Source: Blastomonas natatoria
GTDB lineage: Bacteria > Pseudomonadota > Alphaproteobacteria > Sphingomonadales > Sphingomonadaceae
Assembly: GCF_003201955.1 (NCBI RefSeq)
Contig: NZ_QJJM01000001.1
Coordinates: 62,001 to 126,000 of the forward strand
Direction of reading: 5' to 3'
Length of the DNA stretch: 64,000 nt
Shown: positions 15,130 to 23,577 of the stretch, piece after piece
Numbering within the stretch: the first letter of the stretch is position 1
Layout of the letters: every line of letters starts with the position of its first letter
The notes under the pieces: generated by a model
Database searches by the model: none
What the model was told of the DNA's origin: nothing
The model's input: the letters and a program-made list of their open reading frames with translations, nothing else
Program-made: the position numbers and the translations under genes

Positions 15130-15699
15130 ATGAATGAAATCGCCTCTCCCGGTCAGCTCCGTCTCGCCTTTCTGCGCTGGGCGCTGCTGTTTGTTCCGCT
15201 GGTTGTGCTGCTTGGCTTTGGAGTCAGCAATTTTTCGGGATCGGGTGAGGAGAATCGCTGGTTTCAGGCGCTGATCAAGCCCGAAGCGCAGCCGCCGGGC
15301 GCGGCGTTCGGCATTGCCTGGTCGATTCTCTACGTGATGATGGGGCTCGCGCTGACCGTCGTGGTCACGGCGCGGGGCGCCCGTCTGCGCGGCCTCGCGG
15401 TGCTCCTGTTCTTCGTCCAGCTGGGCCTCAACCTTGCCTGGCCGATCTATTTCTTCCGCATGCATCAGGTTTCGGGCGCATTCTACCTGCTCGTCGGCGT
15501 ATTCGTGGCGGCCTTTGCCACGACGATCGTGTTCGGGCGGATCCGGTCGCTGGCGGCCTGGCTGATGGTGCCTTATCTCGCCTGGCTGTGCTTCGCCTCG
15601 GTGCTGAACAAGCAGATCGACGAACTCAATCCGAATGCCGAGCAGCTGGTGGTGCCCCGCGATGCGCAGCGCATCCAGCTGGCCCCGCCGAGCCCGTAA
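15130..15699 (+). CDS. tspO: TspO/MBR family membrane protein
   Basis: 189 aa, five predicted membrane helices. The TspO hallmark is seen as KPEAQPPGAAFGIAWSILY, with the aromatic helix GLNLAWPIYFF and a final helix ending in ASVLNKQIDELNP. TspO proteins bind porphyrins and cholesterol-like ligands and act in stress and tetrapyrrole control. The ATG at 15130 follows a GGAG site; an upstream in-frame start would add only a few residues. The C-terminal extension after the last helix is longer than usual. Confidence 0.88.
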   Translation: MNEIASPGQLRLAFLRWALLFVPLVVLLGFGVSNFSGSGEENRWFQALIKPEAQPPGAAFGIAWSILYVMMGLALTVVVTARGARLRGLAVLLFFVQLGLNLAWPIYFFRMHQVSGAFYLLVGVFVAAFATTIVFGRIRSLAAWLMVPYLAWLCFASVLNKQIDELNPNAEQLVVPRDAQRIQLAPPSP

Positions 15700-15787
15700 C
15701 CCGCCTTGCGGTTGGCGTCCCAGCGCCCCACATGCTATGGCATTCACGATCGAGAGAGGCCCGGTGCGCCTCGGCAAGGAGCCTATC

Positions 15788-16057
15788 ATGCAGAACAAGT
15801 CCGAATTCGGCGGTGATTTCGCCAAGTTCATCAACGGCCTCGCCGGCACCGTTGCCTGCATGAGCCGTGAGGCGGGCGAAAGCGCGCGCGAACGCACCCG
15901 CGAGTGGATCGCAGGGCTGGATTTCGTCAGCCGCGAGGAATTCGACGCGGTGAAGGAAATGGCGGCCAAGGCGCGCGAAGAGGCCGACAGTCTCAAGGCG
16001 CGTGTCGCAGCGCTCGAATCCGCGCTTGCGACCAAGGGCGCAGGCGAGGCCGAGTAA
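15788..16057 (+). CDS. ubiK: UbiK / BMFP-type accessory factor
   Basis: 89 aa. An amphipathic N-terminus (FAKFINGLAGTVACMSREAG) and a C-terminal trimeric coiled coil (SLKARVAALESALATKG), with the conserved FVSREEFDAVKEMAAKARE link, match the YqiC/UbiK family. These proteins help aerobic ubiquinone synthesis and can fuse membranes in vitro. The upstream in-frame codons overlap tspO in another frame and are rejected; ATG 15788 starts the family's normal N-terminus. Confidence 0.82.
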   Translation: MQNKSEFGGDFAKFINGLAGTVACMSREAGESARERTREWIAGLDFVSREEFDAVKEMAAKAREEADSLKARVAALESALATKGAGEAE

Positions 16058-16195
16058 GGCGAAATTACCCCTGCTTATCCACAGTTTTTGAACAGACTTC
16101 GCGACATGGCGGATGGTGGTCCACCGTCCGCCCATTGCGCGCAGCCGGGCATCGGGTCATCTTGAACATGTGCCACGGGGCGCGAAAGGAATTTC

Positions 16196-16699
16196 ATGAA
16201 CGAACAGCAGCTTGACCTGGACCGGGAAGAAGCCGCGCCGGTCGACATGCTGGCCGCGCTGTTTGAGGCACGCGGCTGGCCGTGCGAGATGGTGGGCGAA
16301 GACGAGCTTCTTACCGAGGTCAAGGGCAGCTGGACCAGCTATCAGCTGCGCGCCATCTGGCGGCATGAGGACAATGTGCTGCAGTTGCTGGCCATGCCCG
16401 ATATTCGCGTGCCCGACGACAAGTTTGCGGTGATCTGTGAGGCTCTGGCGCTGATCAACGAGCAGCTCTGGCTCGGCCATTTCGACATATGGTCGAACAG
16501 CGGGGTCGTGCTGTATCGCAACGGCATGATGCTGGGCAGCGATGCCATGCTGGGCCTCGATCAGGCGCAGCTCGCGGTCGAGGCGGCGATCGACGAGTGC
16601 GATCGCTTCTATCCCGTCTTCCAGTTCATCCTCTGGGGCGACAAGAGCCCGCAGGAAGCGCTGGCGGCGGCGCTGATCGACACGCAGGGCGAGGCTTGA
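16196..16699 (+). CDS. YbjN domain-containing protein
   Basis: 167 aa. The YbjN fold is seen from about residue 15: VDMLAALFEARGWPCEMVGE, YQLRAIWRHEDNVLQLLAMP, then LALINEQLWLGHFDIWSNSG and the C-terminal FYPVFQFILWGDKSPQEAL. The family is related to type III secretion chaperone folds and linked to stress tolerance, with no defined biochemistry. AAAGGA precedes the ATG. A REP-like palindrome separates it from proC. Confidence 0.85.
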   Translation: MNEQQLDLDREEAAPVDMLAALFEARGWPCEMVGEDELLTEVKGSWTSYQLRAIWRHEDNVLQLLAMPDIRVPDDKFAVICEALALINEQLWLGHFDIWSNSGVVLYRNGMMLGSDAMLGLDQAQLAVEAAIDECDRFYPVFQFILWGDKSPQEALAAALIDTQGEA

Positions 16700-16728
16700 G
16701 AGTCTTCAGATAGCGCCTGATTTCTTCC

Positions 16729-16806
16729 CGTTTGTCCCGAGCGAAGTCGAGGGACGTGATCGGGAGCGGTGGCGCATGCGTCCCTCGACAAGCTCGGGAC
16801 AAACGG
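16729..16806. repeat. Long intergenic palindrome between the YbjN gene and proC
   Basis: CCGTTTGTCCCGAGC (16729-16743) and GTCGAGGGACG (16746-16756) pair with CGTCCCTCGAC (16779-16789) and GCTCGGGACAAACGG (16792-16806). It is a REP-like element typical of intergenic gaps in this genome. It ends immediately before the proC ribosome site and gives proC a false N-terminal extension if translated. Confidence 0.8.
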
Positions 16807-16817
16807 AGGTGGTCAGG

Positions 16818-17621
16818 GTGACACATCCATTCCCCCAATCGCTGCTCGTGATCGGCTCGGGCAATATGGCCGGCGCGATGCTGCGCGGCTGGTTTGCGCA
16901 AGGCCTCGATCCGGCCAGCGTGACCGTGGTCGATCCCTCGCCGCGCGATCTGTCGGCAGGCGTGCGCCACCTGACCGGGATTGCGCCTGACATTGCCCCG
17001 CCAGACTGGCTGCTGCTCGGCATCAAGCCGCAGATGCTGGGCGATGTCGCACCACAGCTGGCGGGGATCGACCTGTCGCAGGCGCTGGTGGTCTCGATGC
17101 TCGCGGGCGTCGAGTGCTCAGGCCTTCGTGCCGCCTTGCCAAGCGCACGCGCGATCGCCCGTATCATGCCGAACATGGCGGTGAGCATCGGCCAGTCGGT
17201 TACCGCGCTTTATGCCGAGGGGCTGGGCGAGGCGGATCGCGATCGGCTCGAATCGCTGTTCGCCATGCTGGGCACGGCCGAATGGCTGGCGGACGAATCG
17301 CAGATGCACCTCGTCACCGCGCTGAGCGGTTCCGGCCCCGCCTATCTGTTCCGTTTCATCGATTCGCTCGGCAAGGCGGCCGAAGGTCTTGGCATGCCCG
17401 CAGATCAGGCCGCGCGCTTCGCCATGGCAATGGTGCGCGGATCGGCCGAGCTTGCGCACCGGTCGGACGAGACGCCCGCTCAGCTCGCCGAGCGCGTCGC
17501 CAGCCCCGGCGGCACCACCCGCGCCGCGCTAAATGTCCTTGATGCCGACGCTGCGCTGGACCGGCTGTTGGCCGAGGCGGTCGATGCCGCCGCAAAGCGC
17601 AGCGTCGAGCTGGGTCAATAG
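16818..17621 (+). CDS. proC: Pyrroline-5-carboxylate reductase
   Basis: 267 aa; reduces pyrroline-5-carboxylate to proline with NAD(P)H in the cytoplasm. The dinucleotide motif is SLLVIGSGNMAGAMLRGW at the N-terminus. The C-terminal dimer domain carries the ProC signature (VTALSGSGPAYLFRFIDSL, later ASPGGTTRAALNVLD). The GTG at 16818 is chosen because GGAGG lies 8 nt upstream and the ATG at 16776 sits inside the palindrome, adding a repeat-encoded RPSTSSGQTE peptide. Length is normal for the family. Confidence 0.93.
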   Translation: MTHPFPQSLLVIGSGNMAGAMLRGWFAQGLDPASVTVVDPSPRDLSAGVRHLTGIAPDIAPPDWLLLGIKPQMLGDVAPQLAGIDLSQALVVSMLAGVECSGLRAALPSARAIARIMPNMAVSIGQSVTALYAEGLGEADRDRLESLFAMLGTAEWLADESQMHLVTALSGSGPAYLFRFIDSLGKAAEGLGMPADQAARFAMAMVRGSAELAHRSDETPAQLAERVASPGGTTRAALNVLDADAALDRLLAEAVDAAAKRSVELGQ

Positions 17622-17627
17622 TCCCGG

Positions 17628-18497
17628 TCAGCCACAGGGCAGGTCGTAGAAGGTCCGGATCTTTGCCCAGGCCTCATCTGCCGTCTCGACAAAGCTGAAC
17701 AGGTCGAGATTGCCCGGCGAGATCACGCCCTCTTCGGCCAGCGCCTCGAAATTGACGACGCGGTTCCAGAAGTCCTTGCCGAACAGCATGATCGGGATCG
17801 GGGCCATCTTGCCGGTCTGGATGAGGGTCAGGAGCTCGAAAAACTCGTCGAACGTGCCAAAACCGCCCGGAAACACGGCGACCGCGCGGGCGCGCAGCAG
17901 GAAGTGCATCTTGCGCAGCGCGAAATAGTGGAACTGGAACGAGAGGTGCGGGGTCACGAAGCGGTTGGGCGCCTGCTCGTGCGGCAGCACGATGTTGAGC
18001 CCGACCGAATCCTTGCCGGCATCCGCAGCACCGCGATTGGCCGCTTCCATGATCGAGGGGCCGCCGCCCGAGCAGACGACGAACTGGCGCTTGCCGTCCT
18101 CGACGACGCCGCATTCGCTTGCATATCGGGCGAGCTTGCGGGCTTCGTCATAATATTTCGCCTTGGCAACCAGCCGTTCGGCGACCTTCTTTTCCTCAGG
18201 ACTGCGCGCGCTTTCGACCAGCCCTTCGCACTTGTCGGGCGCGGGGATGCGTGCCGAGCCGTAGATGACCAGCGTCGAACCGATTCCCGCTTCTTCCAGC
18301 AGCATTTCGGGTTTCAGCAGCTCGAGCTGGAAGCGCACCGGCCGCAGCTCCTGGCGCAGCAGAAATTCGGTATCGTCAAAGGCCAGGCGATAGGCCGGGT
18401 CCTGGGTCTGGGGGGTATCGTGCACCGCCTGTTCGGCAGTGCGGGCATCTTCGGCGGCGCGACGGAAGCGCGGCTCGGTCAGGTCTTTCTTGGTCAT
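17628..18497 (-). CDS. LOG family protein (TIGR00730-type nucleotide 5'-monophosphate phosphoribohydrolase)
   Basis: 289 aa. The family motif PGGFGTFDEFFELLTLIQTG lies near residue 210, with the upstream GGGPSIMEAANRGAADAG nucleotide-binding loop. Such proteins cleave nucleoside monophosphates such as AMP or cytokinin nucleotides, and were once misnamed lysine decarboxylases. The N-terminal 80 residues before the Rossmann core form an extra helical region seen in the longer bacterial subgroup. ATG 18497 is preferred over a start three codons upstream. Convergent with proC, 6 nt apart. Confidence 0.88.
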   Translation of the reverse strand: MTKKDLTEPRFRRAAEDARTAEQAVHDTPQTQDPAYRLAFDDTEFLLRQELRPVRFQLELLKPEMLLEEAGIGSTLVIYGSARIPAPDKCEGLVESARSPEEKKVAERLVAKAKYYDEARKLARYASECGVVEDGKRQFVVCSGGGPSIMEAANRGAADAGKDSVGLNIVLPHEQAPNRFVTPHLSFQFHYFALRKMHFLLRARAVAVFPGGFGTFDEFFELLTLIQTGKMAPIPIMLFGKDFWNRVVNFEALAEEGVISPGNLDLFSFVETADEAWAKIRTFYDLPCG

Positions 18498-18522
18498 CGC
18501 CCGCAATTAAGGGGCGAATGCC

Positions 18523-19245
18523 CTATCGGCAATAGCCTTGCCCGCTCATGTCGACATGCAGATGGTCGCGATGCGCCGCATTGTATTGGGGGCCCAGCAC
18601 GGTGCCGAAGCGCTTGCAGGCGCTGGCATGGATGGTGCGCAGAAAGGCACGTTCCTGGTTGCTGCCGTTCCACCCGTCCTTCACCGTGATGCGGCGGCCA
18701 TCGGCCAGCACGAAGGCCGCGATATCGATCGCATTGGCATGAGCATGCTGCGACAGCTTGAGCGATCCGGCGATATTCCGGCAGGCATAGCTGCCCATGG
18801 TCTCGATCCTGACCAGCGGGCTGCCCAGCATCTGCTCGGCGGCGCGCGCGATGCCATATTGCGCCCATCCGGCAAAGCGCTGCGCCAGTTCGCAGCGTAC
18901 CGGACCGATGTTGCTGATGGCCAGCTCGCTGCCACTGCGGCCCGGCTCCGTCAGGCTGATGGCCGACAGCCGGACGCTGCCGAGCTGCGAGCATCCGGCG
19001 CCGAAGGTCTGGTCGGGCACGGGCGTGAAGCGCACGCGCGCCTGGCTGAGCTGGCTGAGGCACTGGCGGGTCTCGGCCATGGGCGGGGCGGGGAGAGCGG
19101 GACGCATGGCCTGCTGGCTGCGCGCGGGGGCAGGCACCGGCGCGCGCGACAGCCCCCTGCCTTCGGGCAGCATCGAACAGCCCGCAATGAGCACCGACAG
19201 CGCGGCGACAAGCGCCATGCGCTGCAGTTCGGGCGATTCGATCAT
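18523..19245 (-). CDS. Extensin-like domain lipoprotein
   Basis: 240 aa. A signal peptide with lipobox (LVAALSVLIAGCSML) is followed by a Pro/Ala linker and the bacterial extensin-like C-terminal domain: QARVRFTPVPDQTFGAGC, GSYACRNIAGSLKLSQHAHANA, and AAHRDHLHVDMSGQGYC. The conserved His/Asp set (SQHAHANAIDIAAF, HRDHLH) resembles LAS-type metallopeptidases such as D-Ala-D-Ala carboxypeptidases, so a wall-related function is plausible. The start is uncertain: 19245 and 19218 both give a signal peptide. The frame runs back to 19419 with no signal at that N-terminus. Confidence 0.8.
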   Translation of the reverse strand: MIESPELQRMALVAALSVLIAGCSMLPEGRGLSRAPVPAPARSQQAMRPALPAPPMAETRQCLSQLSQARVRFTPVPDQTFGAGCSQLGSVRLSAISLTEPGRSGSELAISNIGPVRCELAQRFAGWAQYGIARAAEQMLGSPLVRIETMGSYACRNIAGSLKLSQHAHANAIDIAAFVLADGRRITVKDGWNGSNQERAFLRTIHASACKRFGTVLGPQYNAAHRDHLHVDMSGQGYCR

Positions 19246-19555
19246 GGTGCTGAAACGCGGATCGATGCGGCGCGGCGCGGACCGTGCACTTGTGTGCAGG
19301 ACCGCGCCCTCGCCAGCGTTCATCTCCACCGGATTGTCACCGCTCAGGGGCAGCGGACCTCCGGCAGCCAGGGAGGGACCTTGATGAACGCCTTGTTTCA
19401 TGGCGTTGATCCTAATCAATGAAATTTAACCCTGTTGTTCCGAGAATGGTTAATGTCGCGATAGGCATGAAAAGCCGGGCATTGCGCGGTTCTTGCGACG
19501 GGGCTAGCGATGGGTGAGACAAAATCGCGCGGGCTTACGGGGTATTGGAAACACG

Positions 19556-20161
19556 ATGTTGCGACTGATCAACGTGCATGGATTCTTCTGGCTGCTGCTG
19601 GCGGTTCCGGCGATTGGCATGACCATCGGCTTTTTGCGCGACCCGGTAACGGCATTCGACCTGATCCATCCCAGCGGCGAATTTTCGGTGCGCTTCATGA
19701 TCATGGCGATGATGATCTCGCCTTTGCGCGCGCTTTTCGGGCGGCAGCGCTGGCTGGACTGGCTGCTGGCGCGGCGACGCGCGCTCGGGGTTGCGGCGTG
19801 TCTTTGCGGCCTGCTGCACCTTGCCTTCTATCTCTATGACATGGGCGACTGGGGCATGATCGCAGAGGAGGCGCTCATCTTCTCGATCTGGACCGGCTAT
19901 GCGGCGCTCGCCATCTTCGTCGCCATGGGGGTGACCAGCAACAACGCCTCGCAGCGGGCGATGCGCGCAAACTGGAAGCGGCTGCAGCGGCTGGTCTATC
20001 CTGCCGCCTTGCTGATCGCGCTGCACTGGGTGTACGTTGACGGCGAAACCATGGGCATGATCGTGCACTTTGCGCCTTTGCTGCTTCTGGAAACCGCGCG
20101 AGTCATGCTTATGTTCAAGCGGCGTTCAGCGCGATCTGGCACAGGGGCTGTGACAGGCTGA
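19556..20161 (+). CDS. MsrQ-like ferric-reductase-type membrane cytochrome
   Basis: 201 aa with about six membrane helices (FFWLLLAVPAIGMTIGFL, LGVAACLCGLLHLAFYLYDM, LVYPAALLIALHWVYVDG). His residues in paired helices (LLHLAFY and ALHWVYV) suit b-type heme ligands of the ferric-reductase-like transmembrane domain, as in MsrQ, which passes electrons to the periplasmic methionine sulfoxide reductase MsrP. No msrP is adjacent. A PepSY protein follows after 24 nt, so the pair may be an operon acting in periplasmic redox or iron reduction. The ATG at 19556 starts just ahead of helix 1. Confidence 0.78.
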   Translation: MLRLINVHGFFWLLLAVPAIGMTIGFLRDPVTAFDLIHPSGEFSVRFMIMAMMISPLRALFGRQRWLDWLLARRRALGVAACLCGLLHLAFYLYDMGDWGMIAEEALIFSIWTGYAALAIFVAMGVTSNNASQRAMRANWKRLQRLVYPAALLIALHWVYVDGETMGMIVHFAPLLLLETARVMLMFKRRSARSGTGAVTG

Positions 20162-20185
20162 TCGTCCGAGAGGAGAGGGATACCC

Positions 20186-20497
20186 ATGAAGTTCGCACAA
20201 GCCATGCTGGCAGTCGCCGCTGCCACCGCCATGCAGTTTTCCGCCAGTCCGGATGCCTTTGCCACCGGCAAGATGAAGTGCGATGCCGGTCCCCAATCGG
20301 GCTGGAAGAGCCGGACCGATCTCGAGGCCAAGCTGAAGAAGGATGGGTGGACGATCAAGAAGTCCAAGGTCGATGGCGGTTGCTACGAAGTGTACGGCGT
20401 CACCCCCGAAGGCCAGAATGTCGAAGCCTATTTTCACCCGGTGACGATGGAAAAGCTGCTCGTCTCGCAGCGCGGCAAGGTCATTTTCAAGAAGTGA
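20186..20497 (+). CDS. Secreted PepSY-like domain protein
   Basis: 103 aa with a cleavable signal peptide (FAQAMLAVAAATAMQFSASP). The mature part (SRTDLEAKLKKDGWTIKKSK, then GCYEVYGVTPEGQNVEAYFH) fits a single PepSY domain, a small beta fold thought to modulate partner proteins. It has two Cys that could pair in the periplasm. GGAGAGG precedes the ATG. It follows the ferric-reductase-like gene closely and is probably its periplasmic partner. Confidence 0.8.
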   Translation: MKFAQAMLAVAAATAMQFSASPDAFATGKMKCDAGPQSGWKSRTDLEAKLKKDGWTIKKSKVDGGCYEVYGVTPEGQNVEAYFHPVTMEKLLVSQRGKVIFKK

Positions 20498-20503
20498 TAG
20501 CGC

Positions 20504-20540
20504 GCCGCCTTGTGCATTGATTGCGCAAGGCGGCCTGCTT
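20504..20540 (+). terminator. Likely terminator after the PepSY gene
   Basis: GCCGCCTTG (20504-20512) pairs with CAAGGCGGC (20526-20534), with further pairing inside the loop. The T-run downstream is weak (CTGCTTCT), so efficiency is uncertain. Confidence 0.5.
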
Positions 20541-20600
20541 CTGGCACTGTCCGGCAATTGGTGATTGCTTTTCGTGCAATCCGCCACTAGGGCCGTCGAC

Positions 20601-20644
20601 GGGCCACGCGGTCCCAACGCCGCGCGTGCTCTCTGCAAGGAGAG
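20601..20644 (+). promoter_or_regulatory. Structured serC 5' leader, candidate serC-type RNA motif
   Basis: Two adjacent hairpins directly precede serC: GGGCC-ACGC-GGTCC (20601-20614) and CTCTC-TGCAAG-GAGAG (20629-20644). The right arm of the second is the GGAGAG ribosome binding site, so the stem would hide it. A conserved serC RNA motif is known upstream of serC in alphaproteobacteria. Position and the sequestered ribosome site fit, but I could not compare with the consensus. Confidence 0.45.
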
Positions 20645-20650
20645 ACTTAC

Positions 20651-21805
20651 ATGACTGATACCGTTGGTGCGGGCACCCTGCTCGCCAAGAAACCTGCTAC
20701 CCTGCCTGCTCGCCCGTATTTTTCGTCGGGCCCATGCGCGAAGCCTCCAGGCTGGTCGGCAGAAAAGCTTTCCACCGAATCATTGGGTCGCTCGCACCGG
20801 TCGAAGATCGGCAAGGCGCGGCTGCAATATTGCATCGACCTGATGCGCGAGCTTCTGAAGCTTCCCGACACCCATCGTATCGGTATCGTGCCCGGATCGG
20901 ACACCGGCGCTTTCGAAATGGCGATGTGGACGATGCTGGGCGCCCGGTCGGTGACCGCCCTTGCCTGGGAAAGCTTCGGCGAAGGCTGGGTGACCGACGC
21001 CGCCAAGCAATTGAAGCTCGATCCGGTCATCCTGCGCGCCGATTATGGCCAGATTCCCGATCTGAACGCGGTCGACTGGTCGCATGACGTGCTGTTCACC
21101 TGGAACGGCACGACTTCGGGCGCACGCGTGCCCAATGGTGACTGGATTGCCGATGATCGCGAGGGCTTGAGCTTTGCCGACGCCACCAGCGCGGTGTTCG
21201 CCTATGACCTGCCCTGGGACAAGATCGACGTCGCCACCTTCTCCTGGCAGAAGGTGCTGGGCGGCGAGGGCGCGCATGGCGTGCTGATCCTCGGCCCCCG
21301 TGCGGTCGAGCGGCTTGAGACCTATACGCCGGCCTGGCCGCTGCCCAAGGTGTTCCGCCTGATGAGCAAGGGCAAGCTGGCCGAAGGCGTGTTCAAGGGC
21401 GAGACGATCAACACCCCGTCCATGCTGGCGGTGGAAGACGCGATCTTCGCGCTCGAATGGGGCAAGTCGCTGGGCGGCGCGGATGCGATGATCGCGCGCT
21501 CCAACGCCAATGCTGCGGCGCTCGATGCCATCGTGCAGGCGCGTCCGTGGCTCGGCCATCTCGCGCCTGATCCCGCCACGCGTTCGACCACCAGCGTCTG
21601 CCTGACGGTCGAGGGTGCGGACGAGGCCTTCATCAAGGCCTTTGCCGGACTCCTGGAAAAGGAAGGCGCGGCCTTCGACATCGCGGGCTATCGCGATGCC
21701 CCGCCGGGCCTTCGCATCTGGTGCGGTGCCACGGTCGAGACCGCCGATATCGAGGCGCTCGGTCCCTGGCTCGACTGGGCCTATTCCGAGCTCACTTCCA
21801 AGTGA
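20651..21805 (+). CDS. serC: Phosphoserine aminotransferase
   Basis: 384 aa, the alphaproteobacterial SerC subtype. It transfers an amino group from glutamate to 3-phosphohydroxypyruvate, step two of serine synthesis, and needs pyridoxal phosphate. The PLP lysine is in ATFSWQKVLGGEGAHGVLIL near residue 205. Other landmarks are RPYFSSGPCAKPPGWS at the N-terminus, NGTTSGARVPNGDWI and NTPSMLAVEDAIFALEWG. The serA gene for step one follows 126 nt downstream past a small palindrome, so the two probably share transcription and leader control. Confidence 0.95.
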   Translation: MTDTVGAGTLLAKKPATLPARPYFSSGPCAKPPGWSAEKLSTESLGRSHRSKIGKARLQYCIDLMRELLKLPDTHRIGIVPGSDTGAFEMAMWTMLGARSVTALAWESFGEGWVTDAAKQLKLDPVILRADYGQIPDLNAVDWSHDVLFTWNGTTSGARVPNGDWIADDREGLSFADATSAVFAYDLPWDKIDVATFSWQKVLGGEGAHGVLILGPRAVERLETYTPAWPLPKVFRLMSKGKLAEGVFKGETINTPSMLAVEDAIFALEWGKSLGGADAMIARSNANAAALDAIVQARPWLGHLAPDPATRSTTSVCLTVEGADEAFIKAFAGLLEKEGAAFDIAGYRDAPPGLRIWCGATVETADIEALGPWLDWAYSELTSK

Positions 21806-21810
21806 TTTGA

Positions 21811-21895
21811 ACCGGGTTCCCCGCCAAGGCGGGGACCCATCTCCGGCGCGTGCACCAGGTGCAGCCGTCTGGAGATGAACCCCTGCCTGCGCAGG
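21811..21895. repeat. REP-like palindromes between serC and serA
   Basis: CCCCGCC-AA-GGCGGGG (21819-21834) is a tight hairpin, followed by a looser pairing of ATCTCCGG with TCTGGAGAT. This is the same family of intergenic repeat whose translation reads like PAKAGTH or PAQETG. It separates the two serine genes without a T-run, so read-through is likely. Confidence 0.6.
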
Positions 21896-21931
21896 AGACC
21901 GGCACCTTCTTTCCGACACAAGGATATTCCC

Positions 21932-23518
21932 ATGCCCAAAGTTCTGATTTCCGACAAAATGGACCCCAAGGCCGCGCAGATCTTCCGCGAACGCGGTTGC
22001 GAAGTCGATGTCATCACCGGCCAGACGCCCGAAGAGCTCGCTGCGATCATCGGCCAATATGATGGCCTCGCCATCCGTTCCTCCACCAAGGTGACCAAGG
22101 CGATCCTGGATGCGGCGACCAATCTCAAGGTCGTCGGCCGCGCCGGGATCGGCGTCGACAATGTCGATATTCCCGCGGCTTCGGCCAAGGGCGTGGTTGT
22201 CATGAACACGCCGTTCGGCAACTCGATCACCACCGCCGAGCACGCCATCGCACTGATGTTCGCGCTTGCCCGCCAGCTGCCGGAGGCCGATGCCTCGACC
22301 CAGGCCGGCAAGTGGGAAAAGAACCGCTTCATGGGGGTCGAGCTGACCGCCAAGACGCTGGGCCTGATCGGTGCGGGCAATATCGGATCGATCGTTGCCG
22401 ATAGGGCACTGGGCCTGAAGATGAAGGTGATCGCTTTCGACCCGTTCCTGACGCCCGAGCGCGCCGTTGAGCTGGGCATCGAGAAGGTCACGCTCGACGA
22501 GCTGCTGGCGCGCGCCGATTTCATCACGCTGCACACGCCGCTGACCGATCAGACGCGCAACATCCTGAGCAAGGAGGCGCTCGCCAAGACCAAGAAGGGT
22601 GTGCGCATCATCAATTGTGCGCGCGGCGGGCTGATCGACGAGGCGGCGCTCAAGGAAGCGCTCGATTCGGGCCATGTCGCAGGTGCAGCGCTTGATGTGT
22701 TCGCCACCGAACCGGCGCACGAGCATCCGCTGTTCAACACGCCGAACTTCGTCGCGACCCCGCATCTGGGCGCGTCGACCAGCGAGGCTCAGGTCAATGT
22801 CGCGATCCAGGTCGCGGAACAGATGGCGGACTATCTGGTCAAGGGCGGTGTCACCAACGCGCTCAACATGCCCAGCCTGTCGGCTGAGCAGGCCCCCAAG
22901 CTCAAGCCCTATATGGCGCTGGCGACCAATCTGGGGCGTCTGGTCGGGCAGCTGGAGAGCGACCGCGTCAAGAGCATCGCGATCGAGGTCGAAGGCGCGG
23001 CGGCAGAGCTCGACATGAAGCCGATCACTGCGGCGGTGCTCGCCGGCTTCATGAGCGCGTTCAGCGATGCCGTGAACATGGTCAACGCGCCGTTCCTCGC
23101 CAAGGATCGCGGGCTCGACGTGCGCGAAGTGCGGCATGACCGCGAGGGTGATTATCACACCCTGGTGCGCGTCTCGGTCGAGACCGCGGATGGCGAGCGC
23201 TCGGTTGCCGGTACGCTGTTCGGCAATGCCACGCCGCGTCTGGTCGAGATTTACGGCATCAAGATCGAGGCCGATCTGGGCGGGCACATGCTGTACATCG
23301 TCAACCGTGACGAGCCCGGCTTTATCGGTCGTCTGGGATCGACGCTGGGTGAGGCCAATGTCAACATCGCGACCTTCCATCTCGGCCGCCGCGAGGCACG
23401 CGCCGGCGGTGAAGCGGTGCTGCTGCTGTCGGTCGACGGTGCAGTGGCCGAGCCGGTGCTGTGGAAACTGTGCCAGCTAGCCGGCGTCAAGTCGGTCAAG
23501 AGCCTGAAGTTCGGCTGA
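21932..23518 (+). CDS. serA: D-3-phosphoglycerate dehydrogenase
   Basis: 528 aa, the long SerA form. It oxidises 3-phosphoglycerate with NAD+ to start serine synthesis. The NAD-binding motif is GLIGAGNIGSIVADRALG. The catalytic set is Arg in NCARGGLIDE (about residue 230), Glu in VFATEPAHEHP and His in TPHLGASTSEAQ (about residue 278). The intervening ASB domain and a C-terminal ACT domain (HMLYIVNRDEPGFIGRLGST) suggest serine feedback. The ATG at 21932 is right for the family; an upstream in-frame ATG lies in the repeat. Confidence 0.95.
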   Translation: MPKVLISDKMDPKAAQIFRERGCEVDVITGQTPEELAAIIGQYDGLAIRSSTKVTKAILDAATNLKVVGRAGIGVDNVDIPAASAKGVVVMNTPFGNSITTAEHAIALMFALARQLPEADASTQAGKWEKNRFMGVELTAKTLGLIGAGNIGSIVADRALGLKMKVIAFDPFLTPERAVELGIEKVTLDELLARADFITLHTPLTDQTRNILSKEALAKTKKGVRIINCARGGLIDEAALKEALDSGHVAGAALDVFATEPAHEHPLFNTPNFVATPHLGASTSEAQVNVAIQVAEQMADYLVKGGVTNALNMPSLSAEQAPKLKPYMALATNLGRLVGQLESDRVKSIAIEVEGAAAELDMKPITAAVLAGFMSAFSDAVNMVNAPFLAKDRGLDVREVRHDREGDYHTLVRVSVETADGERSVAGTLFGNATPRLVEIYGIKIEADLGGHMLYIVNRDEPGFIGRLGSTLGEANVNIATFHLGRREARAGGEAVLLLSVDGAVAEPVLWKLCQLAGVKSVKSLKFG

Positions 23519-23520
23519 TC

Positions 23521-23577
23521 CCGGACAGGCCCTGCCTCGCGCCTGACGGCCCGGGGCAGGGCATCCGGTCTCTTATT
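23521..23577 (+). terminator. Terminator-like hairpin after serA
   Basis: GCCCTGCC (23529-23536) pairs with GGCAGGGC (23555-23562), flanked by CCGGA/TCCGG, then TCTCTTATTTG. It lies between convergent serA and the PilZ gene and could serve serA. Confidence 0.5.

Noticed and set aside
16776-16817. ATG 42 nt upstream as the proC start
   Set aside because: It lies within a palindromic repeat and would add a repeat-encoded peptide; the GTG at 16818 has a good ribosome site and gives the normal family length.
20780-23380. 866-codon minus-strand frame across serC and serA
   Set aside because: High-GC antisense shadow of two certain genes; His/Arg/Gly-rich composition and no recognisable domain.
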